Shown piece by piece: positions 6,241 to 16,258 of a DNA stretch of 64,000 nucleotides. Under the pieces are notes generated by a model. That model searched no databases and was not told where the DNA came from. It saw only the letters and a list, made by a program, of their open reading frames with translations. This DNA comes from Taibaiella sp. (GTDB lineage: Bacteria; Bacteroidota; Bacteroidia; Chitinophagales; Chitinophagaceae), in contig JACDGL010000007.1 in NCBI GenBank assembly GCA_013815385.1, forward strand, positions 1 to 64,000. The letters are read 5' to 3'. The translations under genes were made by a program, and so were the position numbers. The stretch's first letter is position 1; each line of letters opens with the position of its first letter.

Positions 6241-8547
6241 ATGCGCCTTGCTGAGTCAAATACATTTGCCATGAGCCCTAAATTTCTGTACTTACTAATC
6301 ATCATCACCATTTCTTTTATTCCAGTAAGCTATAGCCAGCTTTCCTGCCCATTATTTGGCAAAGGGGTTGATGTAGGACCTGATAAGACTATTTGTAAGG
6401 GTGGCTGCACTACATTGAATGCTTCTCTTTTTAAGGTAACGGTGCCTGCCACTGATAGTTATTACGTAGATAGCTTTGCTTACCAACCATACAGGTACGA
6501 CTCCGGCAAAGTTTATAATCTCACGCAGGATGATGTGTATGGCGATTCGATCCCACTGCCATTTAATTTCTGCTTTTTTGGTAATAAATATTCCAAGTGT
6601 CTTATAGGAGCTAATGGTGAGCTTGGGTTTGATTTGAGCCTTGCAAATCAATCCATTACCTGGCCTATTAGCGGGCCTATCCCTACCGTACAGAGCGGTA
6701 CAATAAATTCTATTATGTGCCCTTATCAGGATCTGTATATTGTTGACGGTGGCACTATCTATTATGCCACCTATGGCGTAGCCCCATGCAGGGTGTTTGT
6801 GGTCAGTTGGGATAGCGTAGCTTATTTCACTGAGAAGGCTTCGGGGGCTAGCTGCCCAGGAGATTTTGGCGTACAGCAAATAGTTTTGCATGAATCATCG
6901 AATCAGATAGATATTAACATTAAGCAAAAGCCATATTGTCTTAAATGGAATAGTGGCAAGGCCATTATTGGCATAGAAAATCAGGCCGGCACCAAGGCAT
7001 ACGCTGTACCTGGGAAGAATGCTACAGTTTTCTCACTTACTAATGGATCATACAGCTTTATCCCCGCGGGCGTTAATAACACCACTACCAATTATACCTG
7101 GTTCGATGCCGCAAATAATAAAGTTGATACCGGCAGGACTATTACCGTATGCCCAACAGTAACCCAGCAATATGTGCTCAGGGCACAGGTATATCCGGCA
7201 TGCGATACAATCAATTCTTATGATACTGTAGTGGTAAATGTGATCCCTGCCCCACTACCGCTGAAAGCTTCTAACAATGGCCCTCTGTGCCTTAACGACA
7301 CGCTGGCACTCCAGGCTACTTTTACCATGGCAGGATACACTTATTCATGGACCGGCCCTCATAATTTCACAAGCAACTTACAAAACCCCTTTAGAAATGG
7401 TGTAGTGGCGGCAGACTCAGGAATGTACGTAGTACGTGATACGCTAGCGGGCTGTCCCAGCCAGATAGACAGCACCAATGTACTGGTAGACAACTTGGTG
7501 GCTGGTATAGCAACGGATAAAAAATCTGTATGCGCGGGCGATACGCTCCACATTTCTTTTGGCGGCCATGCACCGGATACAAACAGCTATTTTAAATGGT
7601 CATTCGCTTATGGCAAATTAGCATCAGGCAATCCTTCAGACACTTCGCGGGGTCCGTTTGCAATAACGTGGGATTCTCTTGGCAATAAGATCATAACACT
7701 AAGCGTACAGAACTGGCGATGCAAATCGTCTGTAATTGATACGATTCCGGTGAACTACCACCCTGTAATAGCCTATGCGTTACCTAAAGATATTTGCGTT
7801 GGGGATACGGTAAGCCTACAGGTGGCAGACTACAGCCTGGTAAATGCAGATAGCCTCTTCTGGAATTTTGGCAATGCAAATATAATAGATGGTGGCACCG
7901 GCAATTCACGGGGCAATTATCATCTCTCTTATTCTGATACCGGAAGAAGGGTAATAAGCCTTGCTATAAAATTTTCGCAGTGCCTCAGCTCACCTGTTCT
8001 TGATACAGTAATGGTACATGCACTGCCGGTAGCAAAAATTGAAAGCGTCAGCAAGAATAATGTTTGCGCAGGCGATACGGTTACCTTTATTGCAACGCGG
8101 GGGAGCCTGGAGCAATATTATGTTTGGACACCGGCTAACTGGTTTAGTGGCAAGGGATCTTACAGCAATACTATATCCGGCATTATCGAATCTAACGGTA
8201 CTGTATATCTTCATGTAAAGGACCTTTTTAATTGTTCAAATAACGATAGCGTGGCTATGATAACACAGCCTTGCTGTACCATATCGCTGCCCAGCGGGTT
8301 TACACCAAATGGTGATGGCAGGAATGATGTGTTCCGCCCTATTACTTCTGGTCACCATAAAGTGAAGATATTCCGGGTCGTGAACAGGTACGGACAAACA
8401 GTATTCCAAAGCAATGTAGAGGTAAATGGATGGGACGGCCGCTTCAATGGCGTACCGCAGGATATGGGAACATACTACTACTACCTTAATTATACCTGCA
8501 ATGGTAAAGAATACGAAATGAAGGGCGATATAGCACTGGTCAGATAG
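6241..8547 (+). CDS. Large T9SS cargo protein with gliding-motility-type C-terminal domain
   Basis: The 768-residue product has a hydrophobic signal segment (about residues 11-33, ending SYSQ; ATG 6271 is an alternative start). A long region of beta-sandwich, PKD/Ig-like segments with recurrent CxGD(T) motifs follows. About the last 90 residues form a type B sorting domain: SGFTPNGDGRNDVF, then VVNRYGQTVF, WDGRFNG, MGTYYYYL and a closing GDIALVR. This domain targets proteins to the type IX secretion system and the cell surface. The ligand or partner is unknown. A convergent dehydrogenase follows across a hairpin. Confidence 0.88.
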   Translation: MRLAESNTFAMSPKFLYLLIIITISFIPVSYSQLSCPLFGKGVDVGPDKTICKGGCTTLNASLFKVTVPATDSYYVDSFAYQPYRYDSGKVYNLTQDDVYGDSIPLPFNFCFFGNKYSKCLIGANGELGFDLSLANQSITWPISGPIPTVQSGTINSIMCPYQDLYIVDGGTIYYATYGVAPCRVFVVSWDSVAYFTEKASGASCPGDFGVQQIVLHESSNQIDINIKQKPYCLKWNSGKAIIGIENQAGTKAYAVPGKNATVFSLTNGSYSFIPAGVNNTTTNYTWFDAANNKVDTGRTITVCPTVTQQYVLRAQVYPACDTINSYDTVVVNVIPAPLPLKASNNGPLCLNDTLALQATFTMAGYTYSWTGPHNFTSNLQNPFRNGVVAADSGMYVVRDTLAGCPSQIDSTNVLVDNLVAGIATDKKSVCAGDTLHISFGGHAPDTNSYFKWSFAYGKLASGNPSDTSRGPFAITWDSLGNKIITLSVQNWRCKSSVIDTIPVNYHPVIAYALPKDICVGDTVSLQVADYSLVNADSLFWNFGNANIIDGGTGNSRGNYHLSYSDTGRRVISLAIKFSQCLSSPVLDTVMVHALPVAKIESVSKNNVCAGDTVTFIATRGSLEQYYVWTPANWFSGKGSYSNTISGIIESNGTVYLHVKDLFNCSNNDSVAMITQPCCTISLPSGFTPNGDGRNDVFRPITSGHHKVKIFRVVNRYGQTVFQSNVEVNGWDGRFNGVPQDMGTYYYYLNYTCNGKEYEMKGDIALVR

Positions 8548-8562
8548 CTTGATATGGTAATA

Positions 8563-8598
8563 ATAAAGGGGGGCAAGTAAGTGCCTGCTCCCCTTTTC
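8563..8598. terminator. Hairpin between convergent genes, possible bidirectional terminator
   Basis: AAAGGGGGGCA and TGCCTGCTCCCCTTTT pair with a mismatch around a short loop. Each strand leaves only three or four T after the stem, so it is a weak terminator candidate, but it sits exactly between the T9SS cargo gene and the convergent E1 dehydrogenase gene. Confidence 0.45.
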
Positions 8599-8612
8599 AT
8601 GTCCTATACTTA

Positions 8613-10667
8613 TTACCAGTTCAGTAACCGTCCTATTCTTTCCGCTACCTTATCAGCATTGGGCAGCATAGCGGCTTCCAATATCATATTCATTGGCACT
8701 GCTGGGAGGTCTAATGCCCCTATTGTCTGTACGGGCGCATCAAGGTATTGAAAACAATTTTGTGCTATACGTCCGGCAAGCGCTTCACAAAACGAATTGC
8801 GCAGTTGTTCCTCTGTCAGTACTATGCACTTACCATGTTTTTTTACTGTTTTGTATATCAGTTCTTCATCCAGCGGATATATGGTTCTTACATCTACCAC
8901 TTCTACACGGCCGGGGAATTGCTTAGCAGCATTCTTAGCCCAGTACACGCCCATACCGTATGTAATGATACAGATGGAGTCTCCATTCTCCACTGCTTCG
9001 GGTGCTGCATCCAATGCAATAGCACCTATCCCCAACGGAAGTATATAATCACTATCCGGTTCTACCATTTTTGCTTCGTCGGTACCTGGCACTTTACTCC
9101 AGTACAGCCCCTTATGCTCCAGCATTATTACAGGATTAGGATCCAGATATGCCGCCTTCATCAGCCCCTTTATATCGGCTGCATTGCTTGGGTATGCAAT
9201 CTTAATGCCCTTTATAGTAGCCAGTGTACTCTCTACACTTCCACTATGATACGGTCCGCCACCACCATATGCACCAATAGGTACGCGGATGATGCAGGAT
9301 ACAGGATATTTGCCACAGCTCAGGTAACATGATTTGCTTATCTCTGTTACCAACTGGTTAATACCCGGATATATATAATCAGCGAATTGCACTTCCACTA
9401 TCGGCTTTAGCCCAACAGCGCTCATCCCCACAGTAGAGCCTATAATATAGGCCTCCTGTATGGCAGTATTGAACACACGGGCATCACCAAATTTATCGGC
9501 CAGTGTTGCTGCTTCTCTAAATACCCCACCTAATCTTTTCCCTACATCCTGCCCATAAAACAATGCTTCAGGATTATCGTGCAATATTTCTTCTACTGCG
9601 TGCAGCGCCGCATCTACCATTACCACCTTATCCTTTCCGGCAGGTGTTCTGTTGCCTTGTTCCTTTGTGATGGTTACAGGGGCAAATACATGGTCAGTCA
9701 CTGTAGCAGGATCAGGTTCCGGAGCACTCACGGCTTCATCAAATTCATTCGCTACATATTCTTTTTCCTCTTCTTCTATCTTATCAAGCTGCTCTTCCTT
9801 GATGCCTTTTTGCTGTAGCAACGTTTTTCGCAGCTTAGGCCCCGGGTCATCCAGGTAGTGTTTTTCCAGGTCTTCCGCAGTCCGGTACCATTCCTTACGC
9901 ACGCCAGATGTATGGTGCCCCAGCAAGGGTACTTTAGCATGCACCAGTATAGGCCTGCGCCATTTGCGCACCCAGTCTATAGTGTACTCCATTGTCTTGT
10001 AAGAATCAAGAAAGTCGCTGCCATTCACACGCACACGCTCCAGTCCTTTAAAGCCGGATGCATATTCGTAGGCATCCATAGTACGCGATTCGCTGCCGGT
10101 TGCAGATATGCCCCATTCATTATCCTGCACCAGGTATATGATGGGTAATTGGTGCAGCGAGGCAAATTGGAATGCTTCACTCACTTCCCCCTCTGTAACA
10201 CTGCCGTCGCCAAGCGAGCAAATAACAACCGGCGGTATTGCATAGTCCCCTATCTTCTCGTGTTCTTTGTATTTAATTCCCTGCGCTATACCGGTAGTGG
10301 GTATTACCTGCATACCAGTAGCGCTGCTCTGGTGTATTATTTGCGGAAAATCGCTGCGGCGTATATTAGGGTGGTTATAATACTCCCTGCCGCCGGTAAA
10401 CGGGTCATCCCCTTTAGCCAGCAATTGCAGCATCATCTCGTAAGGGCGGTAGCCCATGCCCAGCATCATGCTTTCATCGCGGTAGTATGGGCTTACAAAG
10501 TCGCAGGGCTTCAGCAGCATGCCGGTAGCAAGTTGTATTGCCTCATGCCCGCGCGATGTGCTGTGTACATATTTACATATCTGCCGGTTAGCATCGTATA
10601 TTTCTGCCATGGCGCGTGCTGTCATCATCAGCCGGTAGCCTTTCAGCATTAATTCTTTTGAGAGCAT
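8613..10667 (-). CDS. Fused alpha-beta E1 component of a 2-oxoacid dehydrogenase
   Basis: The 684-residue product joins both halves of a thiamine-diphosphate-dependent E1 enzyme. The alpha part (about 1-340) has the TPP motif GDGSVTEGEVSEAFQFA and QDNEWGISA. The beta part (about 355-684) has the transketolase-like FNTAIQEAYIIGSTVG, then GAYGGGGPYHSGSVE and the C-terminal transketolase domain VVDVRTIYPLDEELI. It decarboxylates a 2-oxoacid and passes the acyl group to E2 lipoyl; branched-chain 2-oxoacids are the likeliest substrate, but pyruvate cannot be excluded. The fusion is common in Bacteroidota. No E2 or E3 gene is nearby. Confidence 0.9.
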   Translation of the reverse strand: MLSKELMLKGYRLMMTARAMAEIYDANRQICKYVHSTSRGHEAIQLATGMLLKPCDFVSPYYRDESMMLGMGYRPYEMMLQLLAKGDDPFTGGREYYNHPNIRRSDFPQIIHQSSATGMQVIPTTGIAQGIKYKEHEKIGDYAIPPVVICSLGDGSVTEGEVSEAFQFASLHQLPIIYLVQDNEWGISATGSESRTMDAYEYASGFKGLERVRVNGSDFLDSYKTMEYTIDWVRKWRRPILVHAKVPLLGHHTSGVRKEWYRTAEDLEKHYLDDPGPKLRKTLLQQKGIKEEQLDKIEEEEKEYVANEFDEAVSAPEPDPATVTDHVFAPVTITKEQGNRTPAGKDKVVMVDAALHAVEEILHDNPEALFYGQDVGKRLGGVFREAATLADKFGDARVFNTAIQEAYIIGSTVGMSAVGLKPIVEVQFADYIYPGINQLVTEISKSCYLSCGKYPVSCIIRVPIGAYGGGGPYHSGSVESTLATIKGIKIAYPSNAADIKGLMKAAYLDPNPVIMLEHKGLYWSKVPGTDEAKMVEPDSDYILPLGIGAIALDAAPEAVENGDSICIITYGMGVYWAKNAAKQFPGRVEVVDVRTIYPLDEELIYKTVKKHGKCIVLTEEQLRNSFCEALAGRIAQNCFQYLDAPVQTIGALDLPAVPMNMILEAAMLPNADKVAERIGRLLNW

Positions 10668-10697
10668 GTATTGTTTGGTTCGCCCTTATTTAGCGGG

Positions 10698-10706
10698 GCA
10701 AAAATA
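10698..10706 (-). promoter_or_regulatory. -7 box for the E1 dehydrogenase gene
   Basis: On the minus strand the bases read TATTTTTGC, a full match to TAnnTTTG followed by C, about 30 bases upstream of the start codon at 10667. No good -33 TTG is seen at 19-21 bases. Confidence 0.55.
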
Positions 10707-10837
10707 AGCTGTTAATACCAATTCCTTCATTTAAAAAATATACGGTAAAGTTTATATGTTAATAACGTTATTGATAGCGTGTATAAAGAAACGAATAATA
10801 TTTTTTTGCTACTATCTCCTTTAGTAAATAGAACTGC

Positions 10838-10846
10838 TATTTTTGT
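10838..10846 (+). promoter_or_regulatory. -7 box for the YfhO-type membrane protein operon
   Basis: TATTTTTGT matches the consensus TAnnTTTG. It lies 17 bases before ATG 10864 and overlaps the TTG at 10843, which argues against 10843 being the start codon. Confidence 0.5.
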
Positions 10847-10863
10847 TTACTAAAATCCTGCTG

Positions 10864-13341
10864 ATGCAATTTTTTGACTTTAAGAAAATAAGGATAGATC
10901 TGTTTATTATCCTTGGTTTCGCGGTTCTTTCCCTGCTATTTTGTTATCCCCAGCTTCAGGGCAAAAAACTGGTGCAGAGTGATAATATCCACTGGCAAGG
11001 CATGGCACGGGAAGCTATGGCCTATCATGATTCTACAGGCAAGGATGTACTTTGGACAAATAGCTTATTTGGGGGTATGCCAGCATACACCATCTATATA
11101 GGTGCCAGATCTACTGATTATGTGGCATATATACAAAATATTATACAGGCGGTAGGCAAACCTGCATACTTCTTTTTCCTCGCTATGCTGGGCTTCTTTA
11201 TATTATCTAGTGTATTAAAGATAAACAGGTGGCTTGGTGTGGTTGGCGCTGTTGCTTATGCTTTTTCTACGTACAATCCTGTTATTATAGCCGTTGGCCA
11301 CGAAACCAAAATGCTCTCTATAGGCTATATGCCTGCTGTATTGGCAGGTTTTATATTGCTATACCGTAATAAATATTTAAGCGGTGCTGCTCTGCTGGCT
11401 GTCTCCATGGCATTAATGGTTTCTAATAATCACTTCCAGCTACTCTATTATACACTCATTATGTTATTCATTGCCGGCATAGGCATGTTAATTATTGCTG
11501 TAAAGCAGGGAAACATTAAGAGCTTTATAATCGCTTCGGTACTGGCGCTTATTACCGGCGGAATAGGTGCAGCTACTAATATGGCGTCCATACTTACTAC
11601 TAAAGAATACGCGAAGGAAACCATGCGCGGCGGACAAAGCGAATTAGCAGGCCACGACAAGGGAAAGAAAAACGGTGGCCTTGATAAGGAATATGCCTTC
11701 AGGTGGAGTAATGGTATAGGAGAAACTTTTTGTTTCATGATACCATATTTATACGGTGGATCCGATGCTGAGCCGGCTGATGCAGCGCCTAAAACTGCTG
11801 AGATGGTAGGTGGTGACAGGTCGTTACCTCTCTATTGGGGACCACAGCCGCTGGTTTCCGGCCCTGTTTATTTTGGAGCTATTATATGCTTTCTTTTCAT
11901 TCTCAGCATTTCTGTTATCAGAAGTCCGCATAAGTGGTGGATGCTGGCTGTTTCTGCCTTAGCGATAATTATGTCATGGGGAAACCATTTTGAAGCATTT
12001 AATTATTTTCTGTTTGATAATTTACCAATGCTCAATAAATTCCGTACACCATCTATGATACTGGTGCTGCCTGAATTGATCTTTCCGATACTTGGTATAT
12101 GGGCGCTCAATGATTTTATAGAGCTGAAGGATGTGGAGAATAACGGGCTGTGGAAAAAAGTTAAGACCTCGGCCATTATAACAGGTGGCCTATGCCTGGT
12201 GTTAGGGCTTCTGGGCAGTATGTTTTTCAGCTACACCGGCGGGGCAGATGCACAAATGCAGCCGGAACTTATTAAGGCGTTAAAAGAAGATCGTTCAGGG
12301 CTGGCTATGAAAAGCTGCCTTATCAGTGCATTTTATATTTTGCTGGCAACTGGCCTGCTATGGGCCTATCTAAAAAGCAAAATAAAGAAACCCGTACTTA
12401 TAGCGGGCATAGGCATATTGGTAGCATTTGATCTGATGTCGGTAGCCAGCCATTACCTTGATAATTCAAAATATGAAGATGCCGCAGACTACGAAACACA
12501 TTTTGAAAATGAAGTAGCAAAGCGTAATGCAAAACAGGCATACGATGTGGTGCTAAAAGACCATGACCCCTATTTTAGGGTCTTGGATATATCTCAGGGC
12601 GATCCTTATGATGATGCTGTACAGGCATACTATTTTAAATGTATAGGCGGCTATCACCCTGCAAAGCTGGAAATATACCAGGATCTGATCGAACGGCAAT
12701 TGGGTGGTAAATTCAATACACAGGTATTGAATATGCTCAATACAAAATATTTTATTATCCCTCAGCAGAATGCCCCGGCTGGTGTTATACCTAACCCTAC
12801 GGCCTGCGGCAACGCATGGTTTGTCAATAATATTAAGTGGGCTAATACTGCAGAAGAAGAAATAACCTCACTAAATGCTCCTTCATTAGGCGATACAACA
12901 AAGGTACCCGGCGCATTTGATGCAAAAAGCACGGCTGTGATACGTACTTCTTTCAGGAGCAATCTGGATGGCTACAACTTTGGGAAGGATAGCGCTGCAT
13001 ATATTAAGCTTGCTCCCGGCGGGTATGGACTGGATGACCTTACCTTCAATTCATCTAACACTAAAGATGGCTTTGCTGTATTCTCAGATATATATTATGA
13101 TAAAGGTTGGGAAGCATATGTAGATGGCAAACAAACACCTATTGTTAAAGCGAACTATGTTTTGCGTGCAATAAAAGTTCCTGAAGGCCAGCACAAAATT
13201 GAGTTTCACTTCAGACCAAAGAGCTATTACACCGGCAGCAAAATTGCTATGATCAGCAGTATACTGGTTTTAGGCCTATGTATTGGCGCTATAGTGCAGG
13301 GAATAAGAAAGAATAAGAAAACAGAACAGCCTACCGCATGA
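10864..13341 (+). CDS. YfhO-family multi-pass membrane protein
   Basis: The product is 825 residues from ATG 10864 (MQFFDFKKIRIDLFIILGFA). It has about a dozen hydrophobic segments in the N-terminal two thirds, the YfhO-like signature around QSDNIHWQGMAREAMAYH and GGMPAYTIY, then a soluble C-terminal part (about 560-780) and a final membrane segment. Members of this family resemble membrane glycosyltransferases that use lipid-linked sugars; the substrate is unknown here. The frame extends to a TTG at 10843, but that lies inside the promoter box. It heads a run of six tightly packed genes and overlaps the next by four bases. Confidence 0.85.
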   Translation: MQFFDFKKIRIDLFIILGFAVLSLLFCYPQLQGKKLVQSDNIHWQGMAREAMAYHDSTGKDVLWTNSLFGGMPAYTIYIGARSTDYVAYIQNIIQAVGKPAYFFFLAMLGFFILSSVLKINRWLGVVGAVAYAFSTYNPVIIAVGHETKMLSIGYMPAVLAGFILLYRNKYLSGAALLAVSMALMVSNNHFQLLYYTLIMLFIAGIGMLIIAVKQGNIKSFIIASVLALITGGIGAATNMASILTTKEYAKETMRGGQSELAGHDKGKKNGGLDKEYAFRWSNGIGETFCFMIPYLYGGSDAEPADAAPKTAEMVGGDRSLPLYWGPQPLVSGPVYFGAIICFLFILSISVIRSPHKWWMLAVSALAIIMSWGNHFEAFNYFLFDNLPMLNKFRTPSMILVLPELIFPILGIWALNDFIELKDVENNGLWKKVKTSAIITGGLCLVLGLLGSMFFSYTGGADAQMQPELIKALKEDRSGLAMKSCLISAFYILLATGLLWAYLKSKIKKPVLIAGIGILVAFDLMSVASHYLDNSKYEDAADYETHFENEVAKRNAKQAYDVVLKDHDPYFRVLDISQGDPYDDAVQAYYFKCIGGYHPAKLEIYQDLIERQLGGKFNTQVLNMLNTKYFIIPQQNAPAGVIPNPTACGNAWFVNNIKWANTAEEEITSLNAPSLGDTTKVPGAFDAKSTAVIRTSFRSNLDGYNFGKDSAAYIKLAPGGYGLDDLTFNSSNTKDGFAVFSDIYYDKGWEAYVDGKQTPIVKANYVLRAIKVPEGQHKIEFHFRPKSYYTGSKIAMISSILVLGLCIGAIVQGIRKNKKTEQPTA

Positions 13342-13874
13342 GTAAAGGCATAAAGAACCTGCTTAGAAATACATTCCACATGCGGAAAGACATGAGCATA
13401 GGTTTTTATGTAACAGATTTTTTCTTTCGCAGGTTATTTCGCCAGAATTCAGGTGTCAGGTGGGCAGTACATCATACCAGTACTATTCATTGTCCGGAAA
13501 AACTGGTTTTGGGAAAGGGAACATGGCCAGGTGATTCGCCAGGAGTATATATTAATGCAAGTAACGGGGTCACTATCGGCGATTACAGTAATATCGGTCC
13601 AAATGTGGGTATTATATCCGCTAATCACGATGCTATTGAGAATAACCTTCAGATAAAAACCCGCCCTATAATAATAGGGAAGTTCTGCTGGATGGGCATT
13701 AATAGCACTATACTTCCTGAGGTTACATTGGGCGACTTCACTATAGTAGGTGCAGGCGCAGTAGTTACAAAGAGTTTTCCTGATGGGTATTGTGTCATCG
13801 CAGGAAATCCTGCCGTAGTTATCAAACAATTAAATAAGACCGAATGTGAAGCATTCGCAGCAAGTAAGCGGTAA
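13338..13874 (+). CDS. Hexapeptide-repeat acyltransferase
   Basis: The 178-residue product shows left-handed beta-helix repeats such as GVTIGDYSNIGPNVGIIS, PIIIGKFCWMGINSTIL and VTLGDFTIVGAGAVVTKSF, then the AGNPAVVIKQL ending typical of serine or sugar O-acetyltransferases (LbetaH family). It probably acetylates a sugar or a small envelope precursor in the cytosol. Its start overlaps the YfhO stop by four bases. Its last 29 bases overlap the flippase gene. Cell-surface glycan modification is inferred from the neighbours. Confidence 0.88.
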   Translation: MSKGIKNLLRNTFHMRKDMSIGFYVTDFFFRRLFRQNSGVRWAVHHTSTIHCPEKLVLGKGTWPGDSPGVYINASNGVTIGDYSNIGPNVGIISANHDAIENNLQIKTRPIIIGKFCWMGINSTILPEVTLGDFTIVGAGAVVTKSFPDGYCVIAGNPAVVIKQLNKTECEAFAASKR

Positions 13875-15282
13875 TTCTTTTTTTAGCAATTCTTTATTCA
13901 TTTTTCTTGCCCGGTTCTTCCCCACCCTTGCGAGCACATTTGTTATTATACTTTTTTCTCGCGCGCTGTCACCAGAAAGCTATGGCAGGTATCAGAATTT
14001 CTGGGTTCAGCTTAGCATGTTGTATCCTATTGCCTGCTTTGGCTTATATGCGGCAGCCCTTACTTATCCAAAGGAAGTAATAAAAGCTATCTGGCTATCA
14101 TTCAAGGCAAGGCATCATTTGATATTTGGCATGTGGGTGTGCCTTTTTGCAACACTATTTGCAACCTTGCAATATCACAGGGCACATATACCCTTCTTTA
14201 TACCCTTCTTCTTCCTCGTTTCATTTGCCATATCATTTATAGCTGAGTCACTGTTAATTGTCCGAAAAAGCTTTACAGTTTTAATAGTAGTGAATATTAC
14301 TTATGCCTTCCTTTTCTGCGTCCTTCACTGGCTCATGATCTGTAAAGGCTTTTCGTTGCAGATGCTCTTTTACTATCTGTTATTCATTGCAGCGGCAAGG
14401 GCTGTGATCTTCATTCTGTTTGTCCGGAAAGATTATAAACAGTTAGCAATTACTCCAGATCATTCTAACATCGACGTGCCTCAAATCCGCTCGCTGTGGC
14501 TTCACTTAGGTGCATATGATATCTTACAGGTTGTCTTTAGTTGGATAGATAAATTCATAGTTACACTGGCACTTTCTGTCTCTGTATCGGCTATTTATTT
14601 TAATGGTGCACAGAATATCCCATTCCTTCCCATCCTGTTGAGTGCTGCAGGTAGTGCTATGCTTATGCAGTTGGCCATACCCGGCAATGCCAATGAGAAA
14701 ACATACACATTATCAGTTATAAATCATTCAGCAGGTTTGCTTTCAAGTATCGTATTCCCTTTGTTCTTTTTCTTCATCTTGTTTCGCTATGAATTATTTC
14801 GGGTTGTCCTGTCTGATGCTTACTTACCATCCGTCCCGATCTTTTTAGTATCGGTGATGGTGTTACCATTAAAGGCCTATAATTTCACTACAGTTCTGCA
14901 GAGGTATCATAAAGGGGCCATTATTAATACCGGTGCCCTGCTCGATGTGATTATAGCCTGTGCACTTATGTATCCGATGTATTGTTGGTTAGGATTGCCT
15001 GGCATAGCACTCAGCTTTGTTATTACCACGTATCTACAGGCCGCATTTTACCTTATATATACAGCCAGATTACTCGATACCTCTATTTTTACATTAATAC
15101 CTTTTATCAATTGGGGGCTGAAGCTAATAGTATTTGCCATTATTTTCATAGTTATTCATTATGTATTAAAGCGCCACTTTACTGATGTATTTACTTTAAT
15201 TTCGGGTTTATCCCTTACGTGTATCATCATTGTTATTTCTTTAGGGCGAGAACTAAAATTAAACAGGACAACGGATGTCTAA
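13846..15282 (+). CDS. Polysaccharide flippase-like membrane protein (MATE/Wzx type)
   Basis: The 478-residue product has about twelve to fourteen hydrophobic segments, starting FSNSLFIFLARFFPTLASTFVIILFSR, with ALSPESYGRYQNFW after the first helix. That pattern is typical of polysaccharide export flippases of the Wzx/MATE superfamily. It would flip lipid-linked glycan across the inner membrane. The start is a GTG (13846) lying 29 bases inside the acyltransferase gene; no ATG is nearby, so coupling is likely. Its end overlaps the K+ channel start by eight bases. No glycosyltransferase lies beside it. Confidence 0.85.
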   Translation: MKHSQQVSGNSFFSNSLFIFLARFFPTLASTFVIILFSRALSPESYGRYQNFWVQLSMLYPIACFGLYAAALTYPKEVIKAIWLSFKARHHLIFGMWVCLFATLFATLQYHRAHIPFFIPFFFLVSFAISFIAESLLIVRKSFTVLIVVNITYAFLFCVLHWLMICKGFSLQMLFYYLLFIAAARAVIFILFVRKDYKQLAITPDHSNIDVPQIRSLWLHLGAYDILQVVFSWIDKFIVTLALSVSVSAIYFNGAQNIPFLPILLSAAGSAMLMQLAIPGNANEKTYTLSVINHSAGLLSSIVFPLFFFFILFRYELFRVVLSDAYLPSVPIFLVSVMVLPLKAYNFTTVLQRYHKGAIINTGALLDVIIACALMYPMYCWLGLPGIALSFVITTYLQAAFYLIYTARLLDTSIFTLIPFINWGLKLIVFAIIFIVIHYVLKRHFTDVFTLISGLSLTCIIIVISLGRELKLNRTTDV

Positions 15283-16258
15283 ACATTTCAAAAATCCTAA
15301 GGAAGGAAATATTGACAATAGCGGCTTTGGTACCAACAGCGCAGAAGAAGGTGGGAGGCTAACAAATAAAGACGGCACCACCAATCTTCGCAAAACAGGC
15401 ATGCCTGTATGGGACAGAATAAGTATTTATCATACACTGATACGTATGCAGCGCGGCCCTTTCCTGTTGCTTGTTTTTTTATTTTATACATCTATCAATG
15501 TAATTTTCGCCAGCATCTACTTCATTAATGGTGTAGAGCACCTAATAGGAAACGATGGTTCTCAGCAGCCCTGGCGCCAGTTTATGGATGCCTTCTTCTT
15601 CAGTGCCCAAACATTGACCACTGTAGGCTATGGGCACGTGGCACCCACCGGTATGGCAGCCAATACTGTTGCTGCGGTTGAGTCTCTAATAGGCATACTT
15701 ATATTTGCGCTGGTTACAGGCCTTTTTTATGGTCGTTTTGCACGCCCCCGTGCCTATCTAATATTTAGCGACAATGTATTGGTGGCTCCATACAAGAACG
15801 GACGTGCTGTTATGTTTCGCGTGGCCACTTATAAAAATAACCACTTAACCGATGTCAGTGCACAGGTAACCATTGCCATGCATATAATAGATGATGGAAA
15901 GCAGGTAACACGGTTTTACCCCCTACCGCTTGAGATCAGCAATGTTAACTCGCTGGCCCTCAGCTGGACAGTAGTACATCACCTCAACGAAAAGAGTCCT
16001 TTATACGGCTTTACAAAACAGGAGATATTGGATGCGCGATTTGAGCTGATCATCAGCATGAAGGCATTTGATGACCATTTTAGCAATACAGTATTGCAGC
16101 GCACCTCATATACTTACAGAGAACTGCTGTATGGCGAACGCTTCCTCCCCATGTTTCACAAGGCTGATAATGGCGATTACACTATTCTGGAACTGGATAA
16201 GATCAACGACCATGAAGCAGCACTGGTGCAAGAGCCCGAAATCAATACCTTTGCCTGA
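15275..16258 (+). CDS. Inward-rectifier K+ channel (KirBac type)
   Basis: The 327-residue product has two membrane helices (about 62-85 and 130-152) around a pore loop with the K+ filter TVGYG at 116-120. A long cytoplasmic C-terminal Ig-like domain, typical of inward rectifiers, follows (from [19 protein letters not shown]). It probably forms a tetramer that conducts K+. The polar N-terminal tail (1-40) is longer than minimal KirBac forms. It overlaps the flippase gene by eight bases, and its TGA shares a base with the ATG of the aminotransferase gene (TGATG at 16256-16260). Confidence 0.93.
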   Translation: MSKHFKNPKEGNIDNSGFGTNSAEEGGRLTNKDGTTNLRKTGMPVWDRISIYHTLIRMQRGPFLLLVFLFYTSINVIFASIYFINGVEHLIGNDGSQQPWRQFMDAFFFSAQTLTTVGYGHVAPTGMAANTVAAVESLIGILIFALVTGLFYGRFARPRAYLIFSDNVLVAPYKNGRAVMFRVATYKNNHLTDVSAQVTIAMHIIDDGKQVTRFYPLPLEISNVNSLALSWTVVHHLNEKSPLYGFTKQEILDARFELIISMKAFDDHFSNTVLQRTSYTYRELLYGERFLPMFHKADNGDYTILELDKINDHEAALVQEPEINTFA

